Origin: Kitasatospora sp. NBC_00240
GTDB lineage: Bacteria > Actinomycetota > Actinomycetes > Streptomycetales > Streptomycetaceae
Direction of reading: 5' to 3'
DNA length: 64,000 nucleotides
Assembly (NCBI RefSeq): GCF_026342405.1
Contig: NZ_JAPEMU010000003.1
Location: 1-64,000, forward strand
Of the stretch, positions 26,036 to 34,052 are shown in pieces. The notes under the pieces were generated by a model. The model saw only the letters and a program-made list of their open reading frames with translations. It was not told where the DNA came from and searched no databases. The stretch's first letter is position 1, and each line of letters opens with the position of its first letter. The position numbers and the translations under genes were made by a program.

Positions 26036-27333
26036 AAGGCGCGGGCGACCTCGATGGCGCCCGCGAAGTCCCGGAACGCCCGGTCGCGGGCCGCCGCGTC
26101 CAGCACCGCCTGGTCGGCGTCCGCCGCGAGGTGCCAGCGGGCCGCCAGGTGACGGCCGATCCGGTCCGGGTCCAGGTGGGCGGTGCTGCGGCGGGCATCG
26201 GCGGCTTCGGCGGCCGCGTTCAGCGCGAACGCGGCGGCGACCACCTCGGCGGTCGCCAAGCCCGCGTCGAGCAGCTCCCCGGCCTCGGCGCGGGTTGACG
26301 GCCACGCCGTCCAGGCGCCGTCCAGGCGGGCCGAGCGGACCATGATCCTCAGCAGTGACTCGGCGGGGGCCAGGTCCCGGATCTCCTCGGGGGTGAGCCA
26401 GAACGCCAGCTGCCGCCGCGACATCCCCGCGGTGTCCACTCCCTCGGCGGCGGCGACCCGCAGCGCGGCGCTCTCCAGATCCGCCGGATCGCCCACGCTT
26501 CGCCAGGCGACGGCGGCCAGGACCCGGGCCCGCCAACGGCCCGCGAACCGGGGGTCGTAGAGCTGCTGGTGCTGGAGCACGGCGAGGAACGGCACCGTGC
26601 CGGAGTCCTGGTCGGGGCGGAAGGTCGCGGCCCAGTACCGCACGAAGCTGGTCCGCCACGGCTCCTGCGCCCACGGCCCGGCGCCGGTCACCGGTGGGAG
26701 GCCGGCTGCGACCAGGGCGAGTGCGCGTTCGGCGTCCTCGCGCTTGAGGTCGTACGGGTTGGTGCGGCGCCAGGCGTCGACCGTCTCGAACGCCTCGGTG
26801 GCGCCGGCCGCGCGGGCACCGTGGCCCAGGGCCGCCCATGAGCGGCGGGTGTAGGGCAGGGCCCGGGCGAGGTCTTCGAGGTTGCGCGCGTCGTCCGTGC
26901 TGATCAGACCGGCCGCGGCACAGCGGGTGAACGCGGTCCGCAGGTTCACCAGCGCCTCGGCCAGCGGCTTGCCGTCCGGGGTGTGCAGGACGGCCACCTC
27001 GTCGTCGGCGTCCAGGATCCCGTCCCGCAGCTGGTCGAAGATCTGGCCGATGCCGGTCATGCCGTAGGGGGCGAGCTCGGCGGCGCGAAGGGCGCCCATG
27101 CTCGCGGCGCCGACCACGCGCACGCCCTCGGCCAGCAGCAGCAGGATCTCCTTGTGCCGCACCGGGGCGCTCTGGTGCCACAGTCCGTCGATGACCACCA
27201 CGGTGTCGCCGGGGGCGGTGTCGAGCCGCAGCAGGTCGCCGTGCCGGACCGGTGGATGGCACACCGCGCCCGGGACGAGCTCGCGGACGCGGGCAGTCGG
27301 CAGGGTGGGGCCGGCGAAGACGTGGACTCTCAC
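25948..27333 (-). CDS. TfuA-like protein, thioamidation partner
   Basis: 461 aa. The N-terminal half is a TfuA domain: 'VHVFAGPTLPTARVRELVPG', 'DTVVVIDGLWHQSAPVRHKEILLLLAEG', 'VVGAASMGALRAAELAPYGM'. In established systems TfuA works with YcaO to install backbone thioamides in peptides (thioviridamide and thiovarsolin types, and McrA of methanogens). The second half is an extra helical, Ala-rich extension. The GTG start overlaps the ycaO stop (GTGA), so the two are coupled. The 3' end overlaps the convergent exporter gene. Confidence 0.9.
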   Translation of the reverse strand: MRVHVFAGPTLPTARVRELVPGAVCHPPVRHGDLLRLDTAPGDTVVVIDGLWHQSAPVRHKEILLLLAEGVRVVGAASMGALRAAELAPYGMTGIGQIFDQLRDGILDADDEVAVLHTPDGKPLAEALVNLRTAFTRCAAAGLISTDDARNLEDLARALPYTRRSWAALGHGARAAGATEAFETVDAWRRTNPYDLKREDAERALALVAAGLPPVTGAGPWAQEPWRTSFVRYWAATFRPDQDSGTVPFLAVLQHQQLYDPRFAGRWRARVLAAVAWRSVGDPADLESAALRVAAAEGVDTAGMSRRQLAFWLTPEEIRDLAPAESLLRIMVRSARLDGAWTAWPSTRAEAGELLDAGLATAEVVAAAFALNAAAEAADARRSTAHLDPDRIGRHLAARWHLAADADQAVLDAAARDRAFRDFAGAIEVARAFYLGARAAETSSPPAAVVSSSAARESQRT

Positions 27334-28502
27334 GCGGCGACCTCCTGGGTGGGACGGGGGATGGTGTGGCGGGCGTCGTAGCGCAGGTGCGGCGCCAGGA
27401 CCTTGACCACGGCGAACTCCTCCCGGGCGTGCGGTCCCCAGGTCAGGTCGACGACCAGGGGGTGGACGCCGGTGGTGTCGGCGACGAGCGCGGCCACGTG
27501 CCCGGCCTCCCCGTCGTCGGTGGCGAAGTCGGCCACGTACCGGCGGGCGACCATCGCCCAATCCGCCCCGGCGGCCGGGGCGGGGGCGGGGCCGCGATGG
27601 ATCGTGTCGCGGTAGGCAGCCGGGTGGATGTCCTCGCGGCTGCCGGTGATCTGGGTGAGCCGGGACTGCGCGGCCTCGGTGATCGCCCGGGAGAGGGCGA
27701 CGTGCGGGTCCAGGTGGGCGCCGGAGCCGGAGACCAGCAGCGCGGGCTGGTCCTCGCGCCACAGGTAGCAGGCCATGACCGGGACGCCGAACCGGTTCGG
27801 CAGGTGCCACAGCTCCAGCCAGGCCCGGGCCGCCCGCACCCGTCCGATCAGCTCCGCGCAGTGCGGGTCCTCGACGGTCGCCGGGGCGATCAGCTGAGCG
27901 GGCCACGGCCGGCCCAGGGTGGCGAGATCGCTGATCGTGTCGCGCTCGATCACCTCGCACAGGCCATGCACGACGGCCTCGGCGCGGGTGTTGCCGGAGG
28001 CCAGGCCGTTGGTCGAGGCGCTGGGCAGGTGCAGGCGCCACTGGTCGTGGACCTCCCGCCCCAGGCGCACGCACGCGGCCGGCACCGGCACGGGAGTGTC
28101 GTCGACGGCCGAGCGAGCGGTGATCCAGTCCAGGACCGTGCGGGAGGTCAGCAGCGAGCCGGGGTGCGACTCCAGCGCGGTCACCGGGTAGGGCAGCCCC
28201 ATCTCCCGGGCCGGCGCGCGCACCGACGGCGCGGGAACGGTCCGTTCGCCGTGCCATGCCTCGATCGCCTCCATCGCCCCGGACACCCGGGCCGCGTCCA
28301 GGCTCGCGCCCTTGCCCTGGGCGACCGACAGGGTCCGGGCGAGCGGCCGCACCGCCATGGTCACCGGGATGCCGAGGTCGTCCAGGCCGGTCACGTCTGC
28401 GACGCGGGTGATCCCGTACGTCGCCAGCAGCGGCCGGATCGCGGCCCAGGTCTGTGCGGGGTGGCGAGTGCGGTGGGTGCCGTCGAAGAACGCCTTGCGC
28501 AT
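27330..28502 (-). CDS. YcaO-domain thioamide synthetase
   Basis: 390 aa. The YcaO ATP-binding signatures are visible: 'GKGASLDAARVSGAMEAIEAWHGE' at about residues 84-107 and 'STNGLASGNTRAEAVVHGLCEVIERD' at about 162-187, where Glu and Arg/Asp contact ATP and Mg. YcaO enzymes activate backbone amides by phosphorylation; with TfuA the outcome is thioamidation. ATG start behind AGGAGGAAGG. It is separated from the precursor gene by a long hairpin, a common way to make more precursor than enzyme. Confidence 0.93.
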   Translation of the reverse strand: MRKAFFDGTHRTRHPAQTWAAIRPLLATYGITRVADVTGLDDLGIPVTMAVRPLARTLSVAQGKGASLDAARVSGAMEAIEAWHGERTVPAPSVRAPAREMGLPYPVTALESHPGSLLTSRTVLDWITARSAVDDTPVPVPAACVRLGREVHDQWRLHLPSASTNGLASGNTRAEAVVHGLCEVIERDTISDLATLGRPWPAQLIAPATVEDPHCAELIGRVRAARAWLELWHLPNRFGVPVMACYLWREDQPALLVSGSGAHLDPHVALSRAITEAAQSRLTQITGSREDIHPAAYRDTIHRGPAPAPAAGADWAMVARRYVADFATDDGEAGHVAALVADTTGVHPLVVDLTWGPHAREEFAVVKVLAPHLRYDARHTIPRPTQEVAA

Positions 28503-28528
28503 GCTGCCTTCCTCCTCGGGATGGCGAA

Positions 28529-28576
28529 GCCCGGCCGCCGGACACCCAGGTCATGGGCGGTGCCCGGCGGCCGGGC
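28529..28576 (-). terminator. Attenuator hairpin between precursor and ycaO
   Basis: 18-bp stem with one mismatch (GCCCGGCCGCCGGACACC / GGTGCCCGGCGGCCGGGC on the plus strand) and a 12-base loop. It lies 34 bases past the precursor stop and before the ycaO ribosome site. Probably a partial terminator that limits enzyme expression relative to precursor. Confidence 0.7.
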
Positions 28577-28609
28577 GATCAGCTACTCAACTACCGGCTG
28601 CCGGCCGCC

Positions 28610-28768
28610 TCAGACGGTGGGCAGCTCGTAGGTGTGGGTGTCGGGGAAGGCGGAGTCGGGCACGGCCGGGTCGCCGCCGGAGTTCTGCGGCATGTTGCCC
28701 TCGGCGTGGAGCTCGGCCACGAAGTCCGCCGGGTCGACGACGACCCCGGGGGTGGTGATGTCGGGCAT
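28610..28768 (-). CDS. Candidate thioamide-RiPP precursor peptide
   Basis: 52 aa. ATG behind a near-perfect AAGGAGG (7 bases). The acidic leader begins MPDITTPGVVVDPADFVAEL; the C-terminal part carries 'GGDPAVPDSAFPD' and ends 'THTYELPTV'. There are no Cys residues and few Ser/Thr, so lanthionine or azole chemistry is unlikely and backbone thioamide chemistry fits better. It lies between the oxygenase pair and the attenuator/ycaO, all on one strand. The leader-core boundary is unknown, possibly near the GG at residues 31-32. It resembles no precursor that I know. Confidence 0.75.
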   Translation of the reverse strand: MPDITTPGVVVDPADFVAELHAEGNMPQNSGGDPAVPDSAFPDTHTYELPTV

Positions 28769-28797
28769 GTGCGTTCCTCCTTGAGCTGGACGGACAG

Positions 28798-29418
28798 CTA
28801 CACCGAGAGGTCGGTGAAGCAGATGGTGATCAGCACCTCGCGCGACTCGGTGTCAAGCGGGGTACGCCAGTGGGGGATCCGACTGCCGTCGAATCCGGTC
28901 AGGACCCGGTGGCGGATCGGGAACATCTCGCCTTCCGGGTAGGGGGTGTCGGCGAGGCGGCCGGCGACCTGCTCGGTGGTCAGCCAGCGCAGGTTCGGCA
29001 GCCAGCCCATCGCGCCAAGGCCCGGGGTGAGGCCGCAGCTGAAGGTGATCTCGCACTTCCCGTCGTCCCGGTGGACGTGCATGTAGTCGCCGGGCGCGTA
29101 GTACTTCAGGCCGAAGCGGATCGCCGTCATCCGACGGTGGCCGGTCGCCTCGCCGGCCACCTCCGCCAGCGCCTTCGACATCGCCAGCGCGCTGAGCGCG
29201 GCCCCGCCGGTGTGGACCTTGCAGCGCTGCGGGGAGGTGATCGAGCCATCCCGCATCGCCAGCAGCCCGGGGCGCTGGTTGTGGCGTACCACCGCGTACG
29301 GCTCGCACCGCTTGGCCTCGGCCGCGATCTCCTCCCACAGCCCCGGGTCCACAATGTCGTCCGGCACTGGGGCCCGGCCTTCCGCCAGCCAGTTCTGGCG
29401 CAGCGTCCTGGCCATCAC
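28798..29418 (-). CDS. 2-oxoglutarate/Fe(II) oxygenase-like protein, second
   Basis: 206 aa. 'YAPGDYMHVHRDDG' supplies H116-x-D118 and 'GSRIPHWRTPL' supplies H183 with R185, the expected iron facial triad and co-substrate arginine. It shares 'AMGW-x-P-x-LR' and 'IPHWR'-like motifs with the neighbouring 212-aa protein, so the two are paralogues. Probably hydroxylates a residue of the precursor. GTG overlaps the preceding stop (GTGA); the precursor starts 29 bases after its stop. Confidence 0.8.
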   Translation of the reverse strand: MMARTLRQNWLAEGRAPVPDDIVDPGLWEEIAAEAKRCEPYAVVRHNQRPGLLAMRDGSITSPQRCKVHTGGAALSALAMSKALAEVAGEATGHRRMTAIRFGLKYYAPGDYMHVHRDDGKCEITFSCGLTPGLGAMGWLPNLRWLTTEQVAGRLADTPYPEGEMFPIRHRVLTGFDGSRIPHWRTPLDTESREVLITICFTDLSV

Positions 29419-30053
29419 AGGTCCATGAACGACATGGTGACCAGCAGGCCCATCGGCAGGGTCAGGCGCGGGCGCCAGTGCGGGACGTGGTAGCCGGCGA
29501 ACGCCCGCACGCTGCCGTCGCCGTACGGGTGCGCGAGCGTCGTGAACCCGTCCCCTTCGGGGAAGATGCCGTGCTCGGCGACGACCTCCCCCAGGTAGTC
29601 GGGGTGGGCGTTGCGCAGGTGCGGCGCCCAGCCCATCGCCGGCAGGTCCTCGGTGAGCGCGATCCCCACCGTGACCGTGGACTTCACCGAGTCGGTGTGG
29701 ATGCCCTGGAAGTCGCCCTCCCGGTAGAGGACCACCGCGCCGCCACGGGGGACGAGGCGCGCGATGCCGGTCGCCTCGCGCAGCCGGGCCAGCAGGATCT
29801 TGTCGTAGGCCAGGGCCTCCAGCACGGGGCCGGGCGGGATGAAGCCGCAGTGGACCGGGGAGGCGAACGAGCCGTCGCGGTGCGAGCTGGTGTGGTCGTG
29901 CACGTGCGGGGTGACCAGGTCGAGCCGCCCGTGCGCCTCGCTGGCCAGGGCCTGGAAGCGGTCCGGCGTCAGCACGCCGGGCAGCAGGGCCGTTCCGGTC
30001 TCCTCCCAGGTGGCGCGAGCCGGGAGCCGTTCCGCGAGCGCTTCGGTGTCCAT
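29415..30053 (-). CDS. 2-oxoglutarate/Fe(II) oxygenase-like protein, first
   Basis: 212 aa, ATG behind CGGAGGGG. 'EGDFQGIHTDSVKSTVTVGIAL' supplies H119-x-D121; 'GYHVPHWRPRLTL' supplies H192 and R194/R196. First gene of the minus-strand operon: oxygenase, oxygenase, precursor, ycaO, tfuA. In the thioviridamide pathway one such enzyme hydroxylates the peptide, and here there are two. A divergent regulator gene begins 180 bases away. Confidence 0.8.
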   Translation of the reverse strand: MDTEALAERLPARATWEETGTALLPGVLTPDRFQALASEAHGRLDLVTPHVHDHTSSHRDGSFASPVHCGFIPPGPVLEALAYDKILLARLREATGIARLVPRGGAVVLYREGDFQGIHTDSVKSTVTVGIALTEDLPAMGWAPHLRNAHPDYLGEVVAEHGIFPEGDGFTTLAHPYGDGSVRAFAGYHVPHWRPRLTLPMGLLVTMSFMDL

Positions 30054-30232
30054 CGTCCCCTCCGGGTCTCTCGTCTCGGGTAGCCGACCGGTGCCTCAGC
30101 CAGGCGGGGGCCCGGCGATTCCCGATCGCGCCCCGGGCGGCTGACGATGAGTCAACAACCAGTCACAACACGCATCTACGGGCCGGACAGGGGCTACGGT
30201 TGAAATCCTTGAATTCCGGGGGAAGGCGACTC

Positions 30233-31573
30233 ATGTCCGACCGCACCCGCAACACAGCTCTCCAGAACCTCATCCGTGAGACCGGCTGGAACAACGGCCA
30301 GTTCGCCCGCGCGGTCAACGCGGTGGGCACCGAGATGCACCTGGGGCTCAAGTACGACGACACCTCGGTCTGCCACTGGCTGACCGGCACCACCCCGCGG
30401 GCCAGAGTCCAGCCGGCGATCCTCGAAGCCCTCAGCCGCAAGCTCGACCGGACCATCACCAGCTCCGCCGCCGGCTTCGGCGCGACCACCTCAGTGCCCG
30501 GCCAGCCGGACACTGCGACCGCCCTCATCGAGCTCTGGAGAGCAGACATGGACCCCTCCCGCAGGACGGTGCTCGGCGCCGTCGGCCTCTACTCCGTCGC
30601 CCTGGCCGTCCCCGGCTGGCAGGACGTCATAGGCCGCGCCCAGCGCGCCCACCAGGCCAGGACCCGCATCGGGGCGAACGAGGTCGCCACCGTCACCGCC
30701 ATGTCCGAACGCCTCTCCCAGATGGACGACGAGTTCGGCGGTCGCCTGGCCCGCCCGCTCGCGGCCGCATTCCTGGGCAGCACCGTCGCCCGCTACCTTC
30801 AGTGCGACGCCTCCGAGGCCACGAAGAAGGCGATGTGCTCGGCCGCCGCCGACCTGGCCTACTTGACCGGCTGGATGGCCGTCGACGAGAACAAGCACGG
30901 CCTCGCCCAGCAGTACTACACCCAGGCCCTGAGCCTCGCCGGAGTCGCCGAGGATCACCTCACCTACTGCACGGTCCTGCGCGGCATGAGCGTCCAGGCG
31001 ATCGGGCTCGGTCACGGGCCCAAGGCCCAGCAGTACGCCGACGCCGCAGCGGAGGCCGCCCCGGCGGCCGGCCCCCGCATGAGGGCCTTCCTCGTCGGCC
31101 AGCAGGCCCATGCCTCAGCCGCCGTCGGCGAGCGCCACACAGCCCTGCGCCAACTCGCCGAGGCGGAGTCCGCGCTCGACAAAGCGACGTCCGGATCGGC
31201 GTACGTCGCCGGTTACCATCCCGCGGCCCTGCACTACCATGCCAGCCACGTGCTGTTCGAGCTGCGTGACCTGGGCGGCTCCATCAGCGCGATGCAGGAG
31301 TCCAACCGCCACCGCCCGCCCACCGAGCGCCGTGCGCGAGCCCGCTCCACCGCCCTTCTCGCGGAACGCCAGTTCGCCTTCGGCCACCTCGAGGCCGCCT
31401 GCGCGACCTGGAACACCTTCCTGGACGACTACCAGCACGTCAGTTCCGCGCGCTGTGACGACCACTTCGCCACCCTGCGGCACTCGGTGGCCCAGAACCC
31501 CGGCAACAAGATCGCCCGTGCGCTGGGCGAGCGGGCGCGAACGCTGGCACCCGCTGGCGGCCGCCTCAGTTGA
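30233..31573 (+). CDS. HTH-TPR transcriptional regulator
   Basis: 446 aa, ATG behind GGGGGAAGG. The N-terminal HTH (about residues 5-75: 'LIRETGWNNGQFARAVNAVG ... SVCHWLTGTTPRARVQPAILEALSRKL') is followed by 'DPSRRTVLGAVGLYSVALAVPGW' and a long tetratricopeptide-like helical array with 'AQQYYTQALSLAG' and 'AEAAPAAGPRMRAFL'. This is the common Streptomyces regulator type found beside peptide and antibiotic clusters. It is divergent from the RiPP operon and is the obvious pathway regulator candidate. Confidence 0.85.
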   Translation: MSDRTRNTALQNLIRETGWNNGQFARAVNAVGTEMHLGLKYDDTSVCHWLTGTTPRARVQPAILEALSRKLDRTITSSAAGFGATTSVPGQPDTATALIELWRADMDPSRRTVLGAVGLYSVALAVPGWQDVIGRAQRAHQARTRIGANEVATVTAMSERLSQMDDEFGGRLARPLAAAFLGSTVARYLQCDASEATKKAMCSAAADLAYLTGWMAVDENKHGLAQQYYTQALSLAGVAEDHLTYCTVLRGMSVQAIGLGHGPKAQQYADAAAEAAPAAGPRMRAFLVGQQAHASAAVGERHTALRQLAEAESALDKATSGSAYVAGYHPAALHYHASHVLFELRDLGGSISAMQESNRHRPPTERRARARSTALLAERQFAFGHLEAACATWNTFLDDYQHVSSARCDDHFATLRHSVAQNPGNKIARALGERARTLAPAGGRLS

Positions 31574-31802
31574 GCGCCTGCCGGTGTCAGCTAGACCGCC
31601 CGGGAGCCGAGGCGGATGAAAGCCCGCCCCACCGCGCGTCCGGGACGGGCATCCTGGGGCAAAAAGCCACGAGGATCCGGCGAAGCCGCCGGCCGAGATC
31701 GCTCCGCCCGGCTCGGCATCATGCTGCACGGCCGGGCCTAGAGCTCGCTAGCTTCCAGGCAAAAGGCCCCACCGGGTCGGGTTGCGGCAGTAAGTTGTGC
31801 CG

Positions 31803-32441
31803 ATGACCGAATCCCCGCCGCCCGGCGGCGCTGTGCTCGACGTGGACGAACTGGATGCCCGGTGGGCGGACGCCTGGCGGCCGGAACAGGTCGCGGAGCG
31901 GTTGGGTGGGATCGGTGCGCCTTGGTGCATTGCAGCGGGGTGGGCGCTGGACCTATTCCGCGGAGGGCAGTCACGTCCGCATGGCGATCTGGAGATCGCG
32001 GTGCCCGCAGCGGGGTTCCCGGAGATTCGGGACCGCTTCCCCGAGTGCGTGTTTGACGCGGTAGGTTCTGGGCGGGTCTGGGCAGCGGCGGGAGCTGAGG
32101 CGCTGGCGGCCACGCACCAGACCTGGCTGCGGGATCCGGCAAGCGGTCAGTTCCTGTTCGATGTCTTCCGCGAACCGCACGAGGGCGGGACGTGGATCTG
32201 CCGGCGGGACGAGGCGCTGCGGCTGCCGTACGACGCGATCATCGAGCTGACGGCGGATGGGATTCCGTATTTGGTACCGGAGTTGGTGCTGCTGTTTAAA
32301 GCGAAGGCGGTGCGGGCTAAGGATCAGGCGGACTTCGACGGGGTGCTGCCATTGCTGGGCCGGGCGAGGCGAGACGTCCTCATCAGGTGGCTAGAGCGCG
32401 TGCACCCCGGGCATCCGTGGCTGGCGGAGCTGGCGGAATAA
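31803..32441 (+). CDS. ANT-like nucleotidyltransferase
   Basis: 212 aa. 'WCIAAGWALDLFRGGQSRPHGDLEIAV' is the G-W-x-x-D...R-x-H-x-D-L-E-I pattern of the aminoglycoside nucleotidyltransferase-like fold, followed by 'LFDVFREPHEGGTWICRRDEALRLPYD' and 'VPELVLLFKAKAVRAKDQADFDGVLPLL'. It may inactivate an aminoglycoside or serve another nucleotidyl transfer. No ribosome site precedes the ATG, and a TAAGTT hexamer lies seven bases before it, so the mRNA may be leaderless. Confidence 0.75.
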   Translation: MTESPPPGGAVLDVDELDARWADAWRPEQVAERLGGIGAPWCIAAGWALDLFRGGQSRPHGDLEIAVPAAGFPEIRDRFPECVFDAVGSGRVWAAAGAEALAATHQTWLRDPASGQFLFDVFREPHEGGTWICRRDEALRLPYDAIIELTADGIPYLVPELVLLFKAKAVRAKDQADFDGVLPLLGRARRDVLIRWLERVHPGHPWLAELAE

Positions 32442-32879
32442 GTGGCGCTGGCCGCTCCTGTGGATCGACAAGGACGATCTGGCCACGAGGACTGGGTGGC
32501 CCAGTGTCGTCCTGATCGTGCTGCGGGCCGATCGATCGACGTGGCGGCACCACGACAGGTCAGGCTGATGCGTGCGGGCCGGACGGATACAGCTCAGCGC
32601 TTGATTGTTTCCATGCTGGCGTACGCTACGGGCACCGCCGCGAGCAGCGTCGGCGGACGGCGAAGGACAGCAGGCACGCGAAGGGGACCGCGCTGTCTTG
32701 TCCCCGCGGGGCATACCACAGCTCGTGAGGCCAAGGACCCATCTCGGGGGCACAGTTGGCTCGAACGCGGTGCTCGGTTGCGCGGACCGCTCTGAATGGC
32801 AATCTGGCCGGAAACCCCATCGTAAGCACGGGGAGCAGGTGACCATCCGCCTCGTGGAGGTGGGGCTGACCGCAACCGG

Positions 32880-33254
32880 TGCACCACCCTGCACTCCCAG
32901 TGCCCACTTGCCCAAGTCGTAGGGAGCACGTTCGAAGTCAGCCAGGACGAACTGGTCATCCCTGCTCTCGCACGGGCAGGACCGCCGGAACCGGTACAGG
33001 TCAAGGTCGGGCTGCTGGTCGGGGTCCATGGCCAGCCACTCCGGGTGGATGCCGAAGAGGTTCGCCAGCGCCGTGCGCTGCTCGGTTGTTGGGCGCGATC
33101 GGCCAGCGGTCCAGTGCCCGCCCGACCTGGTGGGCTCCCACATTCAGCGCCCCGGCGAGAGCTGTGCCAGTAGTTCGGGTGGCTGCCGGGAGCAGGCGAG
33201 GACGGCGGCCGCCCCGTCGAGCTGGTGGGTGCGCCAGGCCGGGTGGGCGGACAT
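32880..33254 (-). pseudogene. Broken HTH regulator
   Basis: Three frames must be joined to read 'MSAHPAWRTHQLDGAAAVLA', then 'PPELLAQLSPGALNVGAHQVG', then 'GHWTAGRSRPTTEQRTALANLFGIHPEWLAMD', a normal XRE-type domain. The shifts fall in G-rich runs near 33118-33150. Downstream residues ('FRRSCPCESRDDQFVLADFE') fit the same protein. Past about 32880 the reading becomes random. Could be true decay or base-call errors. Confidence 0.5.
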
Positions 33255-33356
33255 CGCTACGCCCTGCGGGTCGGCCGCACGCGCGGGGCGTAGCGGACCT
33301 GGCTGCGCAGCGCACTCGGGCCACGGCACTTCCCCGTTCGGCCGACCCGCAGTGGA

Positions 33357-33385
33357 TTGTGTAAGTCTTTTTACGCATGTATAGT
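33357..33385 (+). promoter_or_regulatory. Repeated promoter, copy G
   Basis: TTGTGT, 17 bp (AAGTCTTTTTACGCATG), TATAGT. The -10 ends 59 bases before the gene at 33445. Confidence 0.75.
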
Positions 33386-33444
33386 GATGGATAGCCGGTC
33401 GGGTGTTCGCCGCCGGTTCGCCATCAGCCGACCAGGGAGCACCG

Positions 33445-33906
33445 ATGACCGCCCGCACCGCCATACGCCTGTCGCCCATGACCTACACCACCGGTTCCAC
33501 GGAGGACGCGGTGTACGTCTGCACCGCCGGAACCAAGTACAAGGACTACGGCGGGCGCACCTGGGAGATGACCGGGGTGACGAACGACAGGGGCGAACCG
33601 ATCCTCTTCACTCCCGGTCGCAGCAAGGTGATCACGCTGCCCAAGCTGGCTCGACGGGGTATCTTCCACAAGATCGGTGATGCCCCTCGTACCAGGTACG
33701 AGTACGAGGGCAGCACCTTCCACACCGACCGGGTCTACATCGACGGCGTGGGCGACCCCTGGACCCACGACGGTACGTGGGCATGCAAGGCGCCGGGCGG
33801 GCCCGCGCCGCGATACACCCGACCCGACGAGCCGGAGTATGCGCTGAGCATCCCCGAGATGATCCAGTTCCACGGTCCGCTGCACGAGGCAGGTCAGCCC
33901 GCCTGA
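33445..33906 (+). CDS. Unknown small protein
   Basis: 153 aa, ATG behind AGGGAG. A beta-rich sequence with 'YVCTAGTKYKDYGGRTWEMTGVTNDRGEPILFTPGRSKVITLPKLARRGIF' suggests a small beta-barrel-like fold, but I do not recognise the family. First gene after promoter copy G and followed by a hairpin before ligA. Confidence 0.65.
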   Translation: MTARTAIRLSPMTYTTGSTEDAVYVCTAGTKYKDYGGRTWEMTGVTNDRGEPILFTPGRSKVITLPKLARRGIFHKIGDAPRTRYEYEGSTFHTDRVYIDGVGDPWTHDGTWACKAPGGPAPRYTRPDEPEYALSIPEMIQFHGPLHEAGQPA

Positions 33907-33919
33907 CATGCCGCCACGA

Positions 33920-33965
33920 GTCCCGGCCCGCCATGCCCGGCCCGCCATGCCCGGCGGGCCGGGAC
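33920..33965 (+). terminator. Hairpin before ligA
   Basis: Perfect 13-bp stem GTCCCGGCCCGCC / GGCGGGCCGGGAC. The 20-base loop repeats part of the arm (GCCCGGCCCGCCAT), so alternative folds are possible; this suggests attenuation rather than simple termination. Confidence 0.5.
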
Positions 33966-34052
33966 GCGGCCTCGCCGACGCCGTCCCTCGGCTTCGGCGT
34001 CCCACTCTGCCCCCACCCGCTGGCACCCCGATTGTCAGTGCCTGACGAGAAA

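Noticed and set aside
24629..27262. 877-codon open frame on the minus strand
   Set aside because: It runs antisense to the MFS exporter and in a shifted frame through tfuA; composition is Arg/Pro/Gly-rich with no domain. It is a by-product of high GC.
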